Positions 44,808 to 58,125 of a DNA stretch of 64,000 nt are shown here, piece after piece (the first letter of the stretch is position 1; each line of letters starts with the position of its first letter). The notes under the pieces are model-generated. The model searched no databases and had not been told where the DNA came from. It saw only the letters and a program-made list of their open reading frames with translations. The position numbers and the translations under genes are program-made. Location: positions 372,001-436,000 of the forward strand of contig JALQBC010000013.1 of assembly GCA_023375675.1 (NCBI GenBank), in the 5' to 3' direction. The stretch is from Cytospora piceicola. Taxonomy: Eukaryota > Ascomycota > Sordariomycetes > Diaporthales > Cytosporaceae.

Positions 44808-47800
44808 TCACTCCGCGTCCTCTGCCGCGCCCTTCTGCTTCCTCGCCTCGGCCTCCCGTGCCCACTCCTTGGCCTTGGCCGTCACCTTCTGCCTGCTCTT
44901 CGCGTCCCCGTTCTCCTCCTCCCACTTGGCCCACCGCTGGAACCACTTCTTGGCCTGGACCGCCTTGAGGCTCCTGATCTTGGTGCCTCGCTCAAACACC
45001 TCCCTGACGGCCGTGGCGTCAGCCTTGCCGTCCCCGCTCTTCTTGGCCGCGTTGTAGGTCGTCATCTCCAGGTCGAGCAGCTGGTTCCACAGGTCGAACT
45101 TCTTGGGGTATGCCGACAGCAGGCCCTCAAACATCGTCCGGCCGCGCTCGGCATCACCGCTTGCCGAGCGGAACTCGAGACCGGCGAACTTGGTCATGAG
45201 GGCCACATGGGTATGAGCGGGGAGTTGCTGAGTCGCACGGGGCAGCAGAGCACGGGCCCGTTCTGCGTCCTCAACGGTGTTGTGCAGGAAGTGTCCGTAG
45301 TTGATCCACACCTGTGGTGACTTGGCTCCGAACTTCTTGAGCATTGTCTGGAAGACCTCATCGGCTTTCTGCAGAATTCGTTAGCATGCGTTGATACGTA
45401 AGTGACAACAGGCTGGCTGAGATCTTACCTTATGCTTTCCAGTCTTGATGTAGATGGTCGTGAGTCGCTCGTGAACCACCTGCTCATCGTTGTATTGGCA
45501 AGCCCGTTTGAAGATCTCTTCCAGCGTCTCGGTGGTACCATAGGCATTCTCCAAGTTCATGTAGGCGGTCCAGATGTTCAACTTCTCTGCCTCCTCGCGG
45601 ATGTTGATGGTCTTGAGGGCACGCTCTGCAATCTCGCGAGCCTTTGCTGGTTCGCTAACTTGTGCCTGGAAACCCATGTACTGCATCCAGAGCTCAGACG
45701 AGTCTGGCTGTCCTAGCAACAGCCTCTCGAAATCGCCGGCTGTTTGTGGCCCATTAATATCCATCTGAGCGGTCCGGTCAACCTGAATCTCTGCCCTCTT
45801 CTTCTTTTTCTTCTTCTCCGTAGTATCGTCACCGGCTTCAGATTCCGCATCGTCCTCATCGTCATCTTCGTCCAAAGCTCCAGCAGACCAGTCGAAGCCA
45901 CCTGCCTCCAACCCAGAGGTTGCATCCGGCATCTCGGTGTCTTCGTCATCTTCCGAATCGTCTTTGTTATCAGTGCCGTGAATGATGATCTCGGGAGCGT
46001 CCGTGAATTCCTCATCCTCATCGCTCTCATCCTCGTCGTCAGAGCCAACGAGAGCTCCAGCTTCAGCATCCGAGTCGTCCATGTCCTCATCCTCATCTTC
46101 TTCTTCGTCCTCGAAGTAGGATGCCTTGAGCCCAAAGTTGATCTGCTTCTTGTCGACGTCGATCTTCAAGATCCGCGCCTTCACAGCGTCACCAGCATTG
46201 TACAGTTTCCTAGCGTCCTTGATAGTCTTTGCTGCCATCTCGCTACGGTGACAAAGTCCACTAATGTTGACGGACCCATCGATAACAATGAAGGCACCAA
46301 AGTCTTCCACGGCACGAACCTTGCCCGTCACCACTTCACCAACAGTATAGTCGGCAAGCGTCTTGGGAGGTGTGTAGTCTTTCTCCGCGATGGAGGCTTT
46401 CAGACACATGTTGACTTGCTTGAGCGTCACGTCCACGGCTGTGATGCGGCCCTTGACGAGCTGATCGACTTGGAAATGTTGCTTCCAGTCCTTCAAGAAT
46501 GTGTCTGAGAGATCAGAGATCTTAACGAAAGCTGTAACATGCCCGCCGAGGTTCACGAACAACCCCTGGTCTGCAACATGCCTGACGAAACCTCGCACAA
46601 TATCACCAGCCTTGAGACCAGAGATAGTCGTGACCACACGGTCCTTGACTGGCAGAGCTGAGTTGAGGACTCGTGAGGGACGCGTTGACAGCCGAACCTT
46701 CTTGTTGTTGACATCGACATCAACAACAGCCACCCGTATGATATCATTCCTGGTGTATTTCTTGGGGCTCGCCAGATCGTAGTCATCCTCGAGATCAACG
46801 AGGTGTACAGGACCAGACACATCTTCGCTCACCTTCACGAGAACTGATCGCTCAGTGACTTTGGTCACCTTTCCGGGAAGAACCAAGTCTTTCTTGACGT
46901 TATCCCAGGTAATTGTGTTGACGGAGTCGGAAGACCTAGCCGTAAGGTCGAGGCGGCTCTGGGACGCATCGACGGCCTTGACTCTTACCTTCATGGCAGA
47001 CCCGATAGGGAAGCTCCCATTCAGGTTGCTGAGTTGAGACAGGTCATCGGAAGCCTCATTGGCAGCCATCCTTCCTCGGACTGAAGGCGACAGGTTGATC
47101 CAGAGACAGTTCATCTTGATGTTGTTGACGAAACCTGTCCATTCAGAGCCCTCTTCGATTTGAGCAAGAGAAAGCGGCTCATTCACGCCTTCCTTCTCCA
47201 AATCGCTGGGCTTAGCCGAAAGCTCGATGAGCGAGTGTGTCGACCGGTGCGAGATGGGCAGGAAGCGGTGGTTTCTGGCGTCGTGAACTCCAAGAACCTT
47301 CACCTTGATGACTTGCTTGGGCTTGAACCTCTGCAAGGGGTTCTTCGTGTTCCGGATCTCATCCCATGTGTCGAAGACTTGTGAGACATCCACTCGCCCT
47401 TGGAGGTTATCAGCGAGCTGCACGTTGAGCTGTGTGCTCTTGACCGACATGATCTTGGCCTTCGTAATCCTGCCAACGGTGATGTCTGCTTCACTCTTGA
47501 TCGTCTCATCCACGGGGTTCTCCACTGCTTTCGCAGAGGGCTTGGCTGTTTTCTTCTCCTTTGCATCTATAACAGAAGGCACGGCGACAACCACGCGGGA
47601 ATGGTCTCGGCCAGTCGAGACAATCTTGACACTGATGGATTGCAGCTTGTACAGACCGAAGTCACGTTCTCTTTGCTGCTCTTGAGGCATCATGGAAGCC
47701 GGAAGAAGCGCCGTCAAGTTGCCAGCGAACTGTACGAAAACAGCGGTTGGGGTGATGTTCCGGACGAAGCCATGAACCAGGTCTCCGGTCTTTGCATTCT

Positions 47801-50334
47801 CCCAGTTTGAGAGAAGCTTTCCTTCTTTCGCAGCTGCTACCAGACTTGGCTTGAGTGTGACCGTGAGAGCGCGCCGGCCCTCGTTCTTCTCCAGTACTAC
47901 CAGGTCGCTGAGTATTTGACCAGCATGTATTCTCTTCAGCGCAGCTTGGCTCTTGGCTTGTGACTTATCAGTCAGATGTCCAAGGGGGAGCACGGCTTTC
48001 AGCAAGCTGCCCTCGAGCTCAACAAAGATGTCGTCCTCGGTCTTCTGGCTGACCTTGCCCGAGACAAGGTCACCGACGTTGAGGTTCTTGAGAGCTAACT
48101 GCTTGTCCATGCCGAATGCAGAAGGGTCCTTGCAGGACACCACGAGGCGGTTCTTCTCAGCATCGACGTCGATAACATGTACATTGACGACCTGTCCTTT
48201 CCGGAAATGCTCCTTAGGGTCCTGGATGTAAGCCTCGCTCATCTCAGAGAGTGGGAGGAAGCCCCGCAGGTGACCGTAGAACTGAACGACAGCGCCCTTT
48301 GGTAGGACATTAATAATAGTTCCAAGGGATTGCATGCCAGCGGAAACGTCTTCGAAGGACTTGATGGGGGCGGCGTCGGAGTTGACCAAAGTCTTCTTCA
48401 GGGTGAGACGCAATTGGCGCTTGGAGGGCTCAGTAGACAGAACTCTTGCCTTGACCTTCATACCCTCCCTGAATTTCTTCTCTGGGTGTTGCAGGCGCAC
48501 GTCGGAAAGGTGCATCTCGGGAACCAGTCCGGATATGCCATCAGCGATCTTCACGATAAGTCCGTGGACACCATTCTCTCCAACCACAAGCTTCTCAACA
48601 ACACCGTCAACAACCTTTCCGACAGGCACATCCTCGATGCGCAGGAACGGTTGCTCGAGGACGGTCTTCTCGAAGGAAAGGAGGAAAAGGCCGTCGAAAG
48701 CGTTGTAACCCACCACACGGCCGCGGTGCTTAGTGTCCACTTTGAAAGGGCCACTGGACTCGTATAGGCCGTCGACCTTTCCATCCTTGACGCGAGAAAT
48801 GTGCACGAAACCAGGCACGCCTTCGATTCCTACATCGACGAAAAGTCCGATGTCGGTTTCCACCCGTTTAACAACACACTCTTCTACCACTGATGAGATT
48901 GGCAGGGCTTCGAGGGGCTGCTTCGCATCGCCGTTGACCTGAGCACTCGGCGTCTTCAGGGTAATAATATGGTCCAGAAGCGAGATTCCTAGCTTGGGCT
49001 GCCTAGCCTCTGGGAACGTACAGATCACCCTGGCCTTGAGCTTTGAGCCCACCTTGTACTTGGCTGCAATATCCACGCCATGGGGACCAACACCGGAGTG
49101 TATATGATCGGCGGTGACATCGAGATGTCCCATAACTTTGCCAATGAGGCCTCGTTCCAGCACCTCGGACACCAAAACATCGACGCAAGTACCGGGGACA
49201 AAGGTGTTGATAGTTGTGGCCTCATGCGGGAGGTTCTTGATGTTGCCAATCTTGTCGCCCTGAGCAGTCAATTGGACAACCTTGCGGTTTCCGCTAAAGC
49301 CCGTAGCCATGCACAAAAAGACGTTGCCCGGCTGCAACCGATTCTCGGTCATTGAAGGGTCCACCTCTTTTTTGGGCAGGAAACCCGTGACCTTGGAGTC
49401 TGCGATTCCCAGATCCATCACGTAGCCATGATCCTCTACACTGGCCACAGCAGCCATCACTGTGTTATTGGCAACCAACTCTTGCGTGGTAAGCGTCGAG
49501 TTGGCGTCCTCGGGCCGCAGTGACAGCTCGATGCGCCTCTTTGCCTTGCTTGACAAGGCCGAGGAGTCCTCGATTGTAGACACAACATATGCTCGGACGT
49601 ATTGCCCTATCTCGAATAGACTCTTCAGGTCAACGTCGTCCTCCGCTGACTCTTCATTGTCGCTATCATCTGCGGCTGCAGCAGCCTCGACCCGCTCGGT
49701 GAGACCGGGGGAAACCAGGGTAATCGAGACATGTCCGACAAGGTTGTTCGGTAGCGCAATGGTGATCTCGAGGTCGTTGATGTCGCATACTTGTCCGAGG
49801 ACAAGTGATCCTTTCACGAGGCGCTTGAGTTGACGTTAGTCATTGTTCCAGCTGTGAATAGCGGGCCACCAAATAGCATACCTTGTAATTAAGACCCTCG
49901 ATCCTGGCCGCATCAGGGTCGCGGGCTAATGTCCCATCGTCCTTAACGTCCTTGCCCTGCTTGGTTGATGGCTTGCGTTTCCTGTTCTTGGTGTCTTTAT
50001 CTGCCTTCTTGATCGTCTTCGCAGACTCTTCCTCAAAAAGAGCATCCTGCTTCGCTTGGACACTGATCTGCTTGTGCTCAAGAGGAGTGAGGACACTGCC
50101 ACCACCTCTGGGGAACAGAGGCTCTTCTTCCTTGACGACACGTGCGAGTGCGGGCGCAGAGGAAGAGGCAGCGCTCTTGTCCGTAGCCTTGGCGTTCTTC
50201 TTGTCGTCGTCCTTTGCTGGCTTTGCTGGCTTGTCGGACCTTACTTTCTTGGCCGGCCTGGGTTCCGTGGTGGGCTTCGCATTCTTCGTAGGAGCGGCCC
50301 CGGAAGGGGCTCCCTTCCGTTTGAGAGTGCTCAT
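44808..50334 (-). CDS. RRP5: rRNA biogenesis protein RRP5 (S1 and HAT repeat protein)
   Basis: Three exons, 50334-49882, 49823-45429 and 45368-44808, give 1802 aa, close to other fungal RRP5 proteins. The N-terminus is Lys-rich and disordered, as expected for a nucleolar protein. The central ~1200 residues hold many tandem S1 RNA-binding domains, visible as repeated turns such as LVLGQVCDINDLEITIALPNN, VPGFVHISRVKDGKVD, GLVPEMHLSDVRLQHPEKKF and VTGKVRAVEDFGAFIVIDGS. An acidic stretch (EDEEEDEDEDMDDSDAEAG) and a basic run (EKKKKKKRAEI) precede C-terminal HAT/TPR-like helices (DSSELWMQYMGFQAQ, KLNIWTAYMNLEN, SPQVWINYGHFLHN). RRP5 works in the nucleolus and is needed for both 18S and 5.8S pre-rRNA processing. 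Intron phases are 0 and the branch sites are CTAAC. It is divergent from the hydrolase gene at 50950. Confidence 0.95.
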
Positions 50335-50949
50335 AATAGCCTGTATTTAACAATACATGCGAATATTTATGAACAGGAGGGTGTGACTCGGGAGGTAGAA
50401 GGTCACAGGCAAGAGATATGTCGAAAAGAAGGGAATTGGGTTGTTGTGATTCCAGCAAGTTTATTGCTGGTCGTGTTGCTCCTCCAAAGTAATCGATACC
50501 CAGGCGATCCAAGACTTTCTAACTTTCTTTGCGACCAAAAATTTCGAGAGGATTGGCAGGGGTCCTCTTATCGATAAGGACGGTAAGTGGGGATGCTTTC
50601 TGGACCTGTGGAGAGCGGCAGAGCGGCAGGCAACAAGGACAACATGGAACCTTGAACACTCAGGCAGGCCTGATGATGCACGAGCGTGCAGTTGCAGGGC
50701 CCCACTAACTATCGAAACCAGTACCCACCTGGTCATAGTCTGGTACGGAATCCTATAACTTACCACCAGACTACCTCATATGAGTACTCCAACAATTGTT
50801 CATGTTGTTGAAGAATGACAGCACAACAATGCACCTGGAAGACAACTGTTTTACCAACATGGCTTGCATTCAGATAAGCGAGTGAGCCGATCGGATTGTT
50901 CTCTTACTAACACACACTCTCTCCCCCTCTCTCCTTATGTAAACCCAAC
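50335..50949. promoter_or_regulatory. Divergent promoter region of RRP5 and the YML020W-like gene
   Basis: A 615-bp spacer between outward-facing start codons. A C/T-rich leader lies just before the + strand ATG (about 50905-50945). No gene fits. Confidence 0.55.
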
Positions 50950-53740
50950 ATGAGTCCCAGAAAACGAGCCCGCCGAGATGATCCAGGGGGTTGCTCCACA
51001 GGCCCAGTAACCATGCCGTTGCAGCCGTCACAAGCCAAATCGACGTCAGCGCTCAGCAACTTGTCTGCAACATCATCTCCAACAACACAAGGCACCACAA
51101 CTGAATCTGCACAAGGGATGCCACCACCGCCGTCTCTCCCCCAGGCCGAAACCAGCAACAAGAGTGAAAAGAGTAGTCGGAGCACTGATTCTACCCAAGA
51201 GGGCGGTAACCTGGTATGCTTGGTGACCCTTGCCACTCGGCTGCATGAAGCCGGGAGGAGGCCTGAGGCTGACCAAGAGTACACAGGTCCACAAGACTAG
51301 GAGTTGGTACGGATCATGGCCTCGCAAGTCTGGGGCTTCAACGTCCGTCCAGAGAGAATCAATATTAGGAAGTCCCCTCAGAGCTGGCTCCATGCCTGAC
51401 TTCAGCCGGTTCGACACGAAGAAGAGCGGCGAGACTGCCAGCTTGAGTGGGGCCAGTCAAGCCTCGGTCAAGGCCCTTACCCAGCTACAAGAGACCGACT
51501 CCGAAACCCCAACCACAAAGCAAGATATGACGGCTCCTGAGCAAGAGGCTCCTCGAGATGCTACTGGGGAGGATGCAGACCCGAAAACCGACGCTGAGCA
51601 CACCAGCATAGACGGGACGAAAGATGGCGGAGCTTCTACCGAGGACACCCCGGTGCCTGATGCGCCACCGACCACAGACACACCACAAATACCACCAACG
51701 TCGTCAGGCTGGCTGGGTGGGTGGTTCAGTAGAAATCCAGTCCCGGAAGAGAAACAGCCCGAGCCCGAGCCCGAGCCTGAGCCCGAGAGCACACAGTTAA
51801 TACCCTCGGAGCCCCCTAAGGAGACCGAACCCGAACCCGAGCCAGTAGCAGAGCAGACACAGGAAACAAGTGGACTGGGCGCAACCCAACAGCTACTATC
51901 ATACGCAGACCCCAGACGGGCCGCTACTTGGCTCGGCTTCTGGTCAAGTAATACTGAACCTGAAAATGGGGCGGGAGAGACTGCGATGCCAACGGAGGAA
52001 GTCCCCGTGACAACAAAAGAGCCCGGAGAATCTGTCATGCAAGATGCACCACCTGCGAACCCAGAGCCAGTGTCGAAGCCTTCAGCTGGGTCCACTTGGG
52101 CATTTTGGTCAAAGGACAGCCCGAAGGACTCTGGCAAACAACCAGAGGCTTCAGGACAGGGAGAGTTGGCTGTGATGGGTGAGGGGTCAGAGTCTCGACC
52201 TAAACGAGCAAATTCTACGGATATGGACCGGGACTCGCTTTCGAAATCGGAGCCCCCAAAGGATGTGCAGGCAAACACGAAGCCAGCTAAAGGCAAGGCG
52301 TCCAAGAAGAAAAGAACGCGACCCAAGTCTATGGAAATCGGCGAAATCCCGTCACGTCCGGAAACTCCTCAATTAGATGCAGCCTCCATCAAGGTCGATC
52401 CATCTTCCAAACCCAAGGCACAGACACCGACGACTGCCACGACCCCGTCGAATTTACTTCTACCCTCATTCAGTAGCACATACAAAATGAAAGGGAACCC
52501 CTCTATAGTGCAGCAAATAGCTGCATTGTTACTACGGACTGAGCAGCAACAGCCAGCAAAGCACGTCTTCCGCACCAAGGATCCACCTAAAGTCAAAAAG
52601 GCTCTAGCCATCGGTGTACATGGCCTCTTTCCGGCTACATATCTTCGTGCGATGATTGGACAACCAACCGGCACGTCCATCAGGTTTGCGAACCACTGCG
52701 CGGAAGCGATTCGAAGGTGGGCGGACAGCCATGGCAGCGAGGACTGTGAGATCGAGAAGGTAGCCCTCGAAGGGGAAGGCAAGATTGCTGACCGAGTCGA
52801 GAACCTCTGGAAACTTCTCTTGAACTGGATCGACCACATCAGGGATGCGGATCTGATCGTCGTGGCATGTCACTCCCAAGGCGTCCCCGTTTCGGCCATG
52901 CTGCTGGCCAAGTTGATCGAACTCGGCATAATCACAAACGCCAAGATCGGAGTCTGCGCCATGGCAGGAGTGAACCTGGGGCCCTTCCCGGACTACAAGT
53001 CAAGCATGGGGTATCTGATGGGAAGCGCAGCAGAGCTCTGGGAGTTTGCGAACCCCGAAAGCGAAGTCTCGAAGAGATACGAGACATCGCTCAAGGCAAT
53101 CCTGGCCTATGGCGTCAGGATAACATATGTTGGCAGCATCGACGACCAACTGGTTCCGATCGAGTCGGCCATCTACTCGCCGGCAAGCCACCCGTACATC
53201 TACAGGGCCGTGTTCATCGATGGAAGGATCCACGCCCCCGATTTCATCGCCCACCTGGTCGGCTTCGCGTGCAAGCTGCGCAACCTGGGCATATCTGACC
53301 ACGGCCTCATCCGTGAGCTTTCCGTCCCGCTAGCGGGCAGTCTCTACGGCGGGGAGGGGCATTCCAGGCTCTACGACGACGGCCAGGTATATGAGTAAGT
53401 CAACCAGCGGCCCTTCAGCTTCGCCCGCCCCAGCCAAGACGCACCTTTTACACGCCCCTGCTGACACTCGTGCCCGTCCAGTCTCGGCATAGCCCACACC
53501 CTCGAGACCACAGACGTGGGCAACGTACCCTGCGAGGTGCAGAAATACGAAAGCCTGGCCCCGTCCAACCCCTACCTCCTCCCGTGGATCATGCGCGGGC
53601 TGCTGGAGGAGGACTTCGTCAAGACGGAGCTGAGCGCCGAGACGGAGGAGCTCCTGAGGCAGTTTGACGACTGGAAGCCGGCGACCAAGGCGCTGAAGGA
53701 CGTCAAGTACAGGCTCGAGGCTGTCAGATCGAGGCTGTAG
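50950..53740 (+). CDS. YML020W-like alpha/beta hydrolase family protein
   Basis: Three exons, 50950-51213, 51287-53394 and 53482-53740, give 876 aa. The N-terminal ~500 residues are disordered and contain four Trp-x-x(-x)-Trp units (WYGSW, WLGGWF, WLGFW, WAFW) and a Pro-Glu dipeptide run (nt 51757-51790). The C-terminal half is an alpha/beta hydrolase fold: strand KKALAIGVHGLFP, nucleophile elbow VVACHSQGVPVS (Ser about 618), acid region YVGSIDDQLVPIESA, and His in DGRIHAPDFIAHLV. These positions suit a Ser-Asp-His triad. The match is to the uncharacterised yeast YML020W family from memory; substrate and location are unknown. Both introns have CTGAC branch sites. A 16-G run follows 15 nt after the stop. 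Confidence 0.85.
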
Positions 53741-54676
53741 AACGCTTCCAGCGCGGGGGGGGGGGGGGGGCGCCTACCCCTGATAGCCAATTCTCTTTTT
53801 GCGGGGTGTTTTAGACGGAGGACAGATTGGTCTGGCGACGGAACTGGTATTTATGGTCTGCTTTTTCTTTTACTTTTTTTTTTTTTTGGTTTTCTCTCTC
53901 GAATTTGGTGAGCTATAGCGGGAGTTAAGGGAGTAAGGTCAATGGCCGGTGTACATATGATTTAATACGCAGGTACCATATAAACTTCATGGCTGTGCAT
54001 AAAGCCCAAGTCACACGGTTGTTTGGCAATGTCCTCAACTGAGTAATTAAATACTTCCTAAAAATCATCGACTTGTCAGACTGCTCATGTAGCAAGCAGC
54101 CTTGCCGGGCTCCTTACTTCAGACAGTGTGTACTTCAGTGATGCCCTAGGTATACCGTATACTTCTCGCCACCAACAGATACGGACACCGGACTTATTTG
54201 CCCCCCTCGCTGACAAGCATCAGCAAGTAGAAGATTGACATCTGTCAACAGAATAATAAACATGCCAGATCAACCAGCACCACCATCCGCTCGCTCATTT
54301 CGTCCCGCCCGCCATGCCTTTCCCAGCAGTCAATATCTCAGATCATGTTCCGTACCGAATAAGCAAACACACAGAAAAAGGCTGATGCAACAGGACAGGG
54401 AGACGTTTGCTGCCACACCTCTGGGAGGAGATAAAGCCAAAGACGAAGACAAAAATATGCTCGCTACTGTTATTAACACCCTATAGCTCCACTGATGCAA
54501 TCTGCCCGTCGTCGTTCAATCCATCCATCCCTGCGACCTCATGGCCGCCTCACTGCGAATGGTGTCCTGCCACAGGGCTGGGCAATGCCTGGTCTCCTGT
54601 ACTGTTCGACTTCGTGCTCCTTCGTACTCTCTTCCTGTCATTTGCTATTTATATTAAGTGTGGGGGGGGGTATCAA
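53741..54676. other. Convergent intergenic region
   Basis: It holds the 3' flanks of the hydrolase and the FHA-RING gene. It includes G runs at 53755-53770 and 54662-54670 and a T-rich tract at about 53873-53889. No protein-like frame is seen. Confidence 0.5.
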
Positions 54677-56704
54677 TCATTCCTCCATCTCCATGTCTAC
54701 AACACCATTCAAGCTCTGCCGGGCTCCCGTATTGGGAGCAACCCCGATTCGAGCCCCACTGCCGTCAAACACCCAGGGTCCGGCGTCGTTCCTCGGTGTG
54801 ATAGGTCCTTCGTGTGCGTGAACCGGGCCACCACTGCTCGGGCTGGGCGTCCTGCGTCCGTTGATAGGCAACGGATCAGACGTAGCGTGCGAACCCTCGT
54901 GGTTTGGTCTCGAAGAGCCCATCGTCGAGGTCGTGCTAGCCCCGCCGCTTTGAGCCTGCTCGGGGGTTGGGTTATTGTCGACAGAATTCGACATGTTTAC
55001 CTCCGGGGTCTCATCGAGGGTGGGAGCCGATAGATTGGCCGCCGGCAGATTCGTCCGTGTCCGCTCGAGCGAGGTCCTTGCCCTTTCAGCAGCACTGGCT
55101 CTAGCTCGCTCTAGCGACGTCCTTATCCTCTCCACGGAGGTTCTGCTGACCTCGACGGGCGCGGCCGTTTCCAGGCGAGGCTCTTTAGATCGACCCTCCT
55201 CTGGGTTTCCGCCATCCTCGAGCTCGTCCTCCAACTGTTCCCAGTCTTCGGGGTCCTCCACTTCGGCCTCCAGGTCGGCGGCTGCACGACAGTTGGGGCA
55301 GATGAAAATGGGGTAATGCGGTGATGAAAGGAGGCTGCGAATGCATTTGAAATGCCATGTGTGAGAGCACGGTGCTACAAAAAGGCATTGGCAGGGCTAC
55401 AGAGAAGTTTGTCAGCAAATGCGTTATGCGTTATGGAGTAGGAGGGGCGAAGGAGAGGGAGAGAACATACAGCGATCGAGTTCAGACAGATGGAGCAGTC
55501 CTGAGAGTAATTCTGTGCACCGGTCCCTTCGCTCTTTGTCATGTTCCAAAGCCTCTTGTGCGAGTTCATGCTACAGAAGCCTGGTCAGCGAGATCTGTGC
55601 CATTCGAGAAACGGCATCCCCACAAACGTACTTGAACTTGTTCAGCTTGTTCTGCCAGCCGCGATTCAGCTCTAGGCGCATCTTGACACAGCGGAAAATC
55701 ATCTCCTCGCCTCCCTTGAAGTCAATTCCCAGCTGGACGACATCCCCATCATTAACCGGGAATGGCTTGGATTCTTGCCCGGGCGGGCTCAGTCGTATGT
55801 GGTTGAGGAACGTGCCACTGCTGCTCTTCACATCCCTGATGTACCACTTCCCCTCTTCATACCAGAACTCACAGTGCCGCCGACTTACGACCTTTGACTT
55901 GAAGCCTACTGGCGCTGACGAGGGGACATTCGCCGGTACTGCTGGCTGGCTGTCTCGTTCGGAGTAGCGGCCGACACGTATGACCTCGTTTCCGGACGGC
56001 AAGGTGCGAGACACCGGGGAGAAGTGCAGGGACGGTCGCTGGCTTCGAGGGTCGACGAAAACGGAGAACCGAATGGAGGGCAGGACGCCGAGGTTGCCGT
56101 TCTCGGCAGCGTCGTTGGAGACAGGCATGGCAGAACCCGTTGTCGCAGATCTCGACCGCGTCATACTGCGTCGGCCTGCTGGATCTTCCTCCCTTAATGT
56201 GGTGATTGCAGTCCCTGTGCTGGGTGCCTCTTGGAAGCCAGATCGTGTTGCTGCTGCTGCTGCCGCCGTTGGGTTTTGTGACGCTTGTTCGTCGTCGAGT
56301 GTTGTCCTAGAAGGGTCCAATGAATGGGACAGTGTAGGCACTAGCGTGAAACGGCGCGAGGCGGTCGAAGGGTTGAGATCGGTCGGCGTTGTGGGCGTTG
56401 TCGTATTTGTTGTTCTAGGAGTGTACGAAAGTGATCGCGATAGGCCGCTGGGCCTTGATGGGGGGTCTTGAGGATTGGTATTGGAGGAGGTGCTGTTGTG
56501 ATCCCTGGATAGCAGATGATTGTGGGTATAGCTGCGCAGATAGCTCAATCCCCGCCTTGCTCTCGATGTTGAGGCAGTGGAAGAAAGGCGCGCAGCAGGG
56601 GCGGAGGCGGAGGAGGCGGAGGCAGAGAGTGGTGTTGGTGAGGCTGCCAGTGAAATGGAATCGCTCGCTAGGGAGGTTGCCGCGGGTACGGGAGAGGTGA
56701 ACAT
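54677..56704 (-). CDS. FHA-RING E3 ubiquitin ligase, Dma1/Dma2 type
   Basis: Three exons, 56704-55632, 55570-55471 and 55396-54677, give 630 aa. After a Ser/Ala/Thr-rich N-terminus comes an FHA domain with its hallmarks: VGRYSERD (about 245), SRRHCEF (about 273) and SSGTFLNHIRL (about 293). A RING finger follows at residues 383-426: CSICLNSIAPCQCLFVAPC, then HTWHFKCI and ICPNC, split exactly by intron 2. The C-terminal ~200 residues are disordered and hold a repeat of Arg-x-Ser-Leu-Glu-Arg type. FHA plus RING in this order is the Dma/Chfr arrangement; such ligases act in spindle-position and mitotic checkpoints by binding phosphothreonine and ubiquitinating targets. The role here is inferred from domain order. 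Confidence 0.9.
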
Positions 56705-56919
56705 GTCTTTGTAAGAAACGGGGCACTGGCGGGAAAGTGCAGTAATGACGGGTTATAATCAGTAATGCCCCAGGTTCCAGGCTCCAAATCCAATGTAAAT
56801 CCTGCGCTGCTCCTCCTCTGCAGCTGGCAGATGGGTGATTCAGAAGGTTTCAGGGAGCCCCAGAAAAGGGTAAGGTCCCAAATTCTAAGGGTGTACCTGG
56901 GCCCTAGTAGGGTGGTGGT

Positions 56920-56998
56920 AGTGGTCAGCAGCGACGGTGGTAGTGGTAGTGGTAGTGGTAGTGGTAGTAGCAGTGGCAGTGGCTGTGGCAGTGGCACT
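56920..56998 (+). repeat. GTGGTA/GTGGCA microsatellite
   Basis: About 80 bp of hexamers, GTGGTA decaying into AGTGGC units, lies about 215-295 bp upstream of the FHA-RING start codon. It is seen directly in the sequence. Confidence 0.85.
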
Positions 56999-57909
56999 TG
57001 GACCTACGTGCAGGTCGGATGGCACTTCCACTTCCAGGTCTGTTTTTCCAGCAGTGATATGATCTGATATGTATGTAGTATGGTTTGGTATGTTATGATG
57101 CGATGCGATGCGATGCAAAGCCGTTTGAAATGGACAGGGGGCCCCCCTTCAGGCAAGCCGGCCGGCTGTGTTTGGGAAGGAGGCACAATAGAACAACGGG
57201 TGCCGTCTTAGGTAGGAGGTTTTCTGGTGTTCGTTTCGCAATTAAAAGCCACAAAAGCTATTGCTTTCGGTCAATGGCGTAGGTATGGGGGTATGGGTCG
57301 GCTCGGGTAGTACAATACGATGGTACTCTGTCAACTGTTTGGGGGAAAACGGTTTTTCGATCTCGATGGTTCGTCCGGGTGCTCTTGCTTCAGCATTTGC
57401 CAGGGTTGCTTTAAAATAAAAAGCGAAAGCGAAAGGCAATGCAAAGCCAAAGCCAAAGCAAACCACATCAAACCAAATGTACGTTGTGCGAGCGAGTGGC
57501 CGTCAGAGCCCCGTGTGTCGGCAGAAAGAAGGTGGGTCTGCGTTTAGCAAAGGATCCAGTTGACGGGCCTCAATGCGGTAGAGCCTCGGTCCTACTCCGA
57601 CTTGGTACTTGTGTCCATACACAGTACTTATTAATCGAAGCGAAGCGACTTTGGAACCTTGGGGCCTTAAGACCTTGGGACCTTGGAAGGTCAGGGCCCA
57701 GGCCAGGCCAGAACAGGGCAAACCAGCTGTAGCCAGGGCAGTCCAGGCGCTGCAAGGAGAGGCGTTTTCAGTAGTGTATCAAAAGGGCATAATCGGAGTG
57801 CCCAGAACCACAATGAAAGGGGGTACCAGGCTGCTAGGGTAGGGGCACTTGTGCAGTGAGGCGCCAAGGACAAGGTTCGTGTGCTTGATGATTAAAGTAC
57901 TGAATAAAG

Positions 57910-58125
57910 TACCTAGCTAGGTAGTGTATCCCGTCTTCATGATGAACCTTGCAAAGGCCTTGGAAAGATATCGAGTCACAATAAATGGGAAAAATTAGAA
58001 GAGCCGAGGTAAGAGAAGAAGACGCAACTAACTACTTAGGTACTCAAGCACTCAAGTACCTTGATATTATCAACATACTGTGACCGCTACGTGTGCAAAA
58101 CATACCTAGGGACCTAGGTACACAA
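57910..58125. repeat. Palindrome cluster
   Basis: Units are ACCTAGCTAGGTAG at 57911, TACTTAGGTACTC at about 58033, and the paired ACCTAGGGACCTAGGTA at about 58104-58120. They are imperfect members of the dispersed family. Confidence 0.65.
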
